A stretch of 36,077 nt of DNA, taken from Phlebiopsis flavidoalba (taxonomy: Eukaryota; Basidiomycota; Agaricomycetes; Polyporales; Phanerochaetaceae). Below the pieces are notes generated by a model that saw nothing but the letters and a program-made list of their open reading frames with translations, was not told the DNA's origin and did no database searches. Both the position numbers and the translations under genes were made by a program. Shown here piece by piece: positions 31,722-36,077 of this stretch (position 1 is its first letter; every line of letters begins with the position of its first letter). The DNA lies in contig JAOCPU010000106.1 in assembly GCA_035772785.1 (NCBI GenBank), positions 1 through 36,077 of the forward strand, read 5' to 3'.

Positions 31722-33785
31722 CTACGCCCCCCGCGGCCTCGCAACCCCCTCGATAAACTCCTCCTGCTCCTCCCTCGAGAGCTCCTCGAGCGACACGCCC
31801 TTCGTCTCCGGATGATCAACATCGTCTGACGCCACGCCCGAGAGCATAAACAGCGCGAAAAAAATCTCCAATCTGCGGCCACACCAGTGAGCGCGCGACC
31901 TTTGCCTCAAAAGCTTCAGGAGATTGCACGTACATGTGCTTCACAAACCTATCCTGGCCTCCAATATCCTTCAACCTCGCGACCCCAACCTGCGCACACC
32001 ACCGCCCCAAGCTTCCCACTCGCCGCCGAAACCCCATGCGCGGTGCTCCTATACCTTGTCGGAACGCCTCGCCGGGCGTCACGCCCACCGTGCTGTTCGG
32101 CCCAAAATTGCTGAAGAAATTGCTTTACAAACAATAAAGAAACACAAACGCCCCGCGGCCGCCTTGCTGCGAAATCATAGCCTCGTACCCGAAGCCCCCC
32201 ATGACTGAGAAGAGGAGCGCGAGCGCGAGGAAGCCGAACCCCTGGATGGGTTTACGGCCCAGAGAGTCGATGGTGAAGAGCGCACAGGTACGCGCCTGGG
32301 ATCTGGCCCGCGAGCGTGAGGAGGAGGTTGCCGAGGGATAGGTTGCGCAGCGTGGCGTAGAGTGTGTCTGCGGTGCCGAAGGCCGATCGCGCGACGGAGA
32401 GAATGAGCGACGTGTTGAGGCCGAGGCCGGTAGAATGCTATCTGGGGCAGGTGGGGTGGGGTTGGGGGTGGGGGTGGTTAGTGTGGGGGAGAGGGGAGAG
32501 GTGAGGGAGGGGAGGAGGGAGGCGTACGTCGACTGCGAACCAGCTCCAGCATGTGCCTATGAGGACTTTTTTGTTTTTCCATTGGCTGAAGTAGGTACGA
32601 AAGTCCGCCCAGCTGGCCTTCCTTACCCGCACCCTCCCTCCTTCCCCTTCCCCGGAGGAGGAAGAGGAAGAGGAAGAGGCAGGGAGAGCCGGTAGAGAGG
32701 AAGGCCTTTGCGTCGGCGCTCGCCGCGCGCGCGCAACGTCCCGCACGACGTCCATCGTGAAGCGCGGCGTCCTCGGGGATCGTGAGCCGGAAGTAGAGCG
32801 CGAGCGCGCCGATGGGACGCAGCCCAGCCCGATGAGCAGGCGCCACATCGCGTCGACGTGCTTCGCCGCGTCTTCCTCTCCGAGCTGCTTCTTGTACGCT
32901 GCTGTGATAACCAGCCCGACGAGTGTGCGCCTGCTGGGGAGGGGGTTAGCTGGGAAGGGGGAGGAGGAGAGGAGGGGACGGACTGAAGGCGCCCCAGCCC
33001 TGCGCGGCGCCGACGGGGGTGAGGCGGTGATGAGTGCGCCGCGGTGCCGCGTCGACGCGAAACTCGGAGGGGATGACGGTCGAGAGGGGGTAGTCTCCCC
33101 CAATACCGATGCCCATCTACCCTTTCTCAGCAGCATTAAACCCACACAGAGGGAGAGAAGGACGAACGATGAACCGCCAGAATATGACCACAGCGAGGAC
33201 GTTCACCGCATGCGCCTCCCCCGCGAGCGCCTGGCCGAACGAGCCGAGGATGAATGATCAATCAGCTCGACGCCGTCTGTACATAGCGTCAGTCGCGCTC
33301 AGGGAGGGAAGGGGAGGCAGGTACATCATCCGCTTGCGCCCGGACGACGTCGGCGAGCCCACCCGAAGAGCAGCTGCCCGAAGATCGGTGCCCGGGGCGT
33401 GGCGACTTTGACGCCGAGGTCTTGGTTCGTGTTTAGCACGCTGGTCGGCGCCGTAGACGTACCGAGCATTGTGGCGGCGATGTTGATCTGTGGTGTGTCA
33501 GTGGGAAGTGTGGGGAAGGTGCGTGTATGCGTACTGCGAAGATGTCGTAGCTGCGTATATGCGTCAGCAATGTGAATCAAGAGAGAGAGGGCGACGCACG
33601 AGTCGGTGAAGAACCCAAATTGCGGTGACGACGAGGATCTCTTGAAGTGGAAAACCGTCTACACCCATGAGCTCAACCCAACAGAGAGACAAGAGGCGAA
33701 CTCACGACCAACGGCAGGCGCATTATCGACCTCCGCCGAGCGCCGCGCGCCGCCGCGCATTCAGCTGCAGCACAAACCGCCACAT
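31722..33785 (-). CDS. PHO84: High-affinity phosphate:H+ symporter, Pho84 type
   Basis: Imports inorganic phosphate with protons at the plasma membrane (known of the family). ATG 33785 gives MWRFVLQLNARRRAAL, then EVDNAP. Further blocks are GFFTDS, an intron, YDIFA, then INIAATMLGTSTAPTSVLNT and NQDLGVKVATPRAPIFGQLL (about 33380-33490). Next are RGALITA and AAQGWGAF (about 33000-33045), LGEEDAAKHVDAMWRLLIGL, ALYFRLTIPED, PRFTMDVVRDVA, DFRTYFSQWKNKKVLIGTCW and SWFAVD. After an intron of about 80 nt the C-terminal half reads FTIDSLGRKPIQGFGFLALA, FVFLYCL, NFGPNSTVGVTPGEAF, PTRYRSTAHGVSAASGKLGA and ALFMLSGV, ending PETKGVSLEELSREEQEEFI (stop 31722). These are hallmark Pho84 motifs covering the whole protein. 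The frame jumps repeatedly, for example around CVP/IGALALYFRL. A Ser-rich run from a GGAAGA repeat (about 32655-32685) replaces part of the central loop. Confidence 0.85.
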
Positions 33786-34500
33786 GCTCCGCGCCCTCTA
33801 ATCCTTCTCCAACACCGCACCACCCTTCTCCACATCGCGCGTCGCGCGTCGGTCAGCGAAGGCAAGCCTTCCATATCGCAGCAAAGTCGCAGATTGCGCC
33901 GCGTCCTCTGGCATCCTCGCGGCACGGGCATATGTATGCACCGCGCGCGGCGAGAAGAGCGTCCCTGTGGCGGTCCACGGGTGGCAGCGAAGGGCGGGCG
34001 CGGGTTTCCCGAGCGCAGGAACGTGCGTGCGAAGGCGGGCGGGGGGCGACGGATGCGGATGAGGGGGTGATCTCGTACCTGTCGTGGATAGACTCTGTGT
34101 AGAGTAAGCGGGGCATGGGACCGCGATGCAGGGCGTCGTCTGCGAGAGCCGAGGCGTCAGCTGGTAGGGATGATCAGGCGTGGGCAGCTGTGGGTTGGAG
34201 GAGCTTGTGGCCACAATAAAGAAGCGTCGCCCCCGCGGGAAGCGTCGACGTGCGCAAGGGCTGGGCTTAGCTGCAACTTGCGTCGGTGGTTCGGATTAGG
34301 TCATCACACACCGTAACCGCGAAGGGTCGTGTCGCTCTCGTGTAGTATTTGAATGTGCCATGTCTGGAATCTTTATGTCGCGATGAGCGTGAGTTGCATA
34401 GAGCAGAGAAGCGTTTCGGGCCCAAATCCTGTGACCCGTGCGCGCGTCCGCCATCGAGGTCCATCACTATTCCCTCCAAATCAGGAAAGTATTCAGGAAC
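33786..34500. other. PHO84 upstream region
   Basis: GC-rich, no supported gene. Minus-strand frames at 33798-34214 have no family motif and are probably promoter/5'-leader sequence of the phosphate permease gene. Confidence 0.4.
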
Positions 34501-34530
34501 GGCTTTCATATCACGGGATTGTCAGACTTT

Positions 34531-34622
34531 GTCAGAGGAGAGCGTCCGGGAAACGGGAATTCTGTGCCTCTGTGCCTCTGTGCCGTCTGTGCCGTTGGCG
34601 CCCGTCTGTGCCATGACAGGCG
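34531..34622. repeat. Left arm of inverted repeat, TGTGCC-rich
   Basis: Contains GTCCGGGAAACGGGAATTC, then repeated CTGTGCC units, GTTGGCGCCCGTCTGTGCC and ATGACAGGCG. It is matched in inverse order at 35622-35735. The repeated CTCTGTGCC unit is partly microsatellite-like, but the flanking unique blocks also match. Confidence 0.7.
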
Positions 34623-34639
34623 CTTGCACCTCCGTGACC

Positions 34640-35560
34640 TCACGTTTTCACTTTTGTTCACGAATCACCAACGGATAATTTATGTACTATTTCTTTTTCT
34701 ACCTTATTATACCATGCATAAGCTGTAAATAGAGATCAACTCGAGGTCATTGAGTGTTTGACCCGTGAAACAAAACCAAAATTGGCTACTTTTGTCACAG
34801 TGTGACATGCACCCATGTGATGGCTGTGTCACGCCATCATTTTTGGTTGTCACTTTTTCTCCGACCACTCAAGCCCTCCATAAGACAGTACAATATTCAA
34901 ACGTTCAACTTTGAGAGCTCAGTGGGCACAAATCAACAGCTCAATATCATACTATTTGAAGAGTTATGAATGCACATAATGTTATTGCACTGCACACAGC
35001 CCAAATAATTATGTACAATTATACATCTACTTATTTAATTTGTATTTAATATTATATGTCTTTTTGTGGTCTCTGTATATAAGACTTGGATTTGGATCCA
35101 GAGCAATACAGAATGATGATAAGATGCTCTGTGAATGTAAAGGTACTCACGCATAATTGTGAGAGTCAAAGAACTCAAAATCTATATCCCATGTATTGAA
35201 GTACTTATATCTTTTGTTTGATATTTTGAGCTGCTGAAAGTCGCTTACATTGAAATTTTACATAAAAATTCATGGGGAGACACCAAAAGTTCAGTATCTA
35301 TACTAGTGTGTATCCTACAGTCCTTCAAAACATGCAGGAACTTTTGGTGTGGATATTGGCAGGAGCTGAGGAACGCATGTCACACTCCCCACTGGGGCAA
35401 TGCACCCCTTGTCCCAATGTAGGAACTATAGGCTGCGCCTGCTGTGCTCGGGATCGGCGCTATCCCTCCTTGTCAGGCCATACAGCCAAGGGTTATAAGT
35501 CTGTGAATCAATCACATGCTTATTGCTCCAGAGTAGTTTGTGAAGTAGTATCTAAGGGTC
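34640..35560. other. AT-rich island, possible LTR or non-autonomous element
   Basis: Composition shifts sharply to AT-rich compared with the GC-rich flanks, and the stretch lies between inverted arms. It contains small palindromes (TGTCACA/TGTGACA at 34793-34807; TGATGGC/GCCATCA at 34818-34839). It also has TATATAAG at 35076-35083 followed by CTTGGATTTGGATCCAG and CAATACAGAATGATGAT, reminiscent of the TATA/R region of basidiomycete LTRs. The plus frame 35272-35580 has no known domain. No transposase seen. Confidence 0.35.
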
Positions 35561-35621
35561 CCGATAAGGTCCCGGCATGAGCCTGAGGGCCGATCGGCGG
35601 CATTAGATACTGTGTGACATA

Positions 35622-35735
35622 CTCAAGACGCCGGTCACGGCACAGACGGCGCGCGCCAACGGCACAGGCGGCACAGAGGCACAGAGGCACAGACGCCGGC
35701 ACGAAGAATTCCCAAATCCCGGACTTTCTGTGTCA
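35622..35735. repeat. Right arm of inverted repeat, TGTGCC-rich
   Basis: Reverse complement of the left arm at 34531-34622: CGCCGGTCACGGCACAGACGG, GGCACAGAGGCACAGAGGC, GAATTCCCAAATCCCGGAC. About 20 bases of indel difference from the left arm. Together the arms bound about 1.2 kb. Confidence 0.7.
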
Positions 35736-36077
35736 GAGCAGTTTTGCTCAAGTGTCCGTTTATTAGCCTTAACATAAAATCCATAGAGATATTGTCAGCA
35801 TTATCTGTGAGTAGCTTACACATGCCCAGCCATCTAACATCTCAGTCCCGCCTCCTCCCATTCACTCACAATCATCTTCCCCTCCGCACGCACCAAACCC
35901 CTCCACGCAACCCATACACCGCCCTTCACATACACGCCTCGCCGTGCACAGCTGTGGACAGGAGAGAGAAACCGTGACGCCGCGCTTTCATCGCACTCTG
36001 AGCGAAAGGTCAGCACCGGCGTGTGTACGTAAGTTCACGTGGCGGCTCTTGAGGCACGAATTAGCCGTGGATTGCAA
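35736..36077. other. Right window edge, nothing identified
   Basis: Short frames only, no motif. The plus frame 35744-35977 is C/T-rich low-complexity sequence. Confidence 0.4.

Noticed and set aside
32640..32690. Poly-serine stretch as a functional phospho-loop of PHO84
   Set aside because: Arises from a GGAAGA/GAA microsatellite on the opposite strand and may lie in unreliable sequence; kept only as a note in the gene entry.
35272..35580. 102-codon plus-strand frame in the AT-rich island, possible small Cys-rich protein
   Set aside because: Several cysteines but no signal peptide, no regular cysteine spacing and no family resemblance; its position inside a probable repeat element makes coding doubtful.
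1..36077. CRISPR array, tRNA or rRNA genes
   Set aside because: No regularly spaced short repeats with unique spacers, no cloverleaf or rRNA-like segments recognised; the intron-rich genes show a eukaryotic genome.

Overview
The window looks like nuclear DNA of a filamentous basidiomycete, most likely an Agaricomycete. The evidence is gene models with many very short GT-AG introns (about 48-57 nt), and families typical of that group: a KDZ (Kyakuja-Dileera-Zisupton) transposase, a DUF6534-type seven-helix membrane protein, F-box-like LRR proteins, a Pho84-type phosphate permease and a basidiomycete-type MFS permease. Species cannot be told from the sequence. No tRNA, rRNA or CRISPR was seen.

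Layout. 1-4945: gene-poor left flank with G/C homopolymers and a decayed F-box-like locus (1478-2903). 4945-17440: one large DNA transposon of about 12.5 kb bounded by long, imperfect inverted repeats (about 4945-7000 and 15830-17440). Each inverted repeat is itself an array of roughly 400-470 bp direct repeats carrying a dyad of the form TGATGTCA-spacer-TGACATCA and usually a CACGTG box. Inside are a KDZ transposase gene on the minus strand (11511 to 7600) and, divergently transcribed, two plus-strand passenger genes of unknown function (11682-13297 and 13648-15395). 17441-26043: an MFS permease gene, a serine/threonine kinase gene with a disordered RASP-rich N-terminus, and a broken F-box-like gene, separated by 0.9-2 kb spacers. 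26803-28471: DUF6534 membrane protein (minus), with a 14-nt microexon. 29455-31358: F-box-like/LRR gene (plus). 31722-33785: PHO84-type phosphate permease (minus), convergent with the F-box gene. 34500-35740: an AT-rich island flanked by inverted TGTGCC-rich arms, possibly a second, small non-autonomous or LTR-derived element.

A striking window-wide property is that every recognisable gene keeps its family motifs and splice sites but is cut by scattered one- or two-base frameshifts, about one per few hundred coding bases. Nonsense substitutions are few. This fits residual indel errors in a draft assembly at least as well as real decay, so the gene entries give overall spans and state where the frame jumps.

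How the parts relate: the transposase and its two passengers form one mobile unit. The repeat arrays at its ends are plausible transposase-binding sites. The flanking genes (transport, signalling, F-box) are ordinary host genes with no evident shared pathway.
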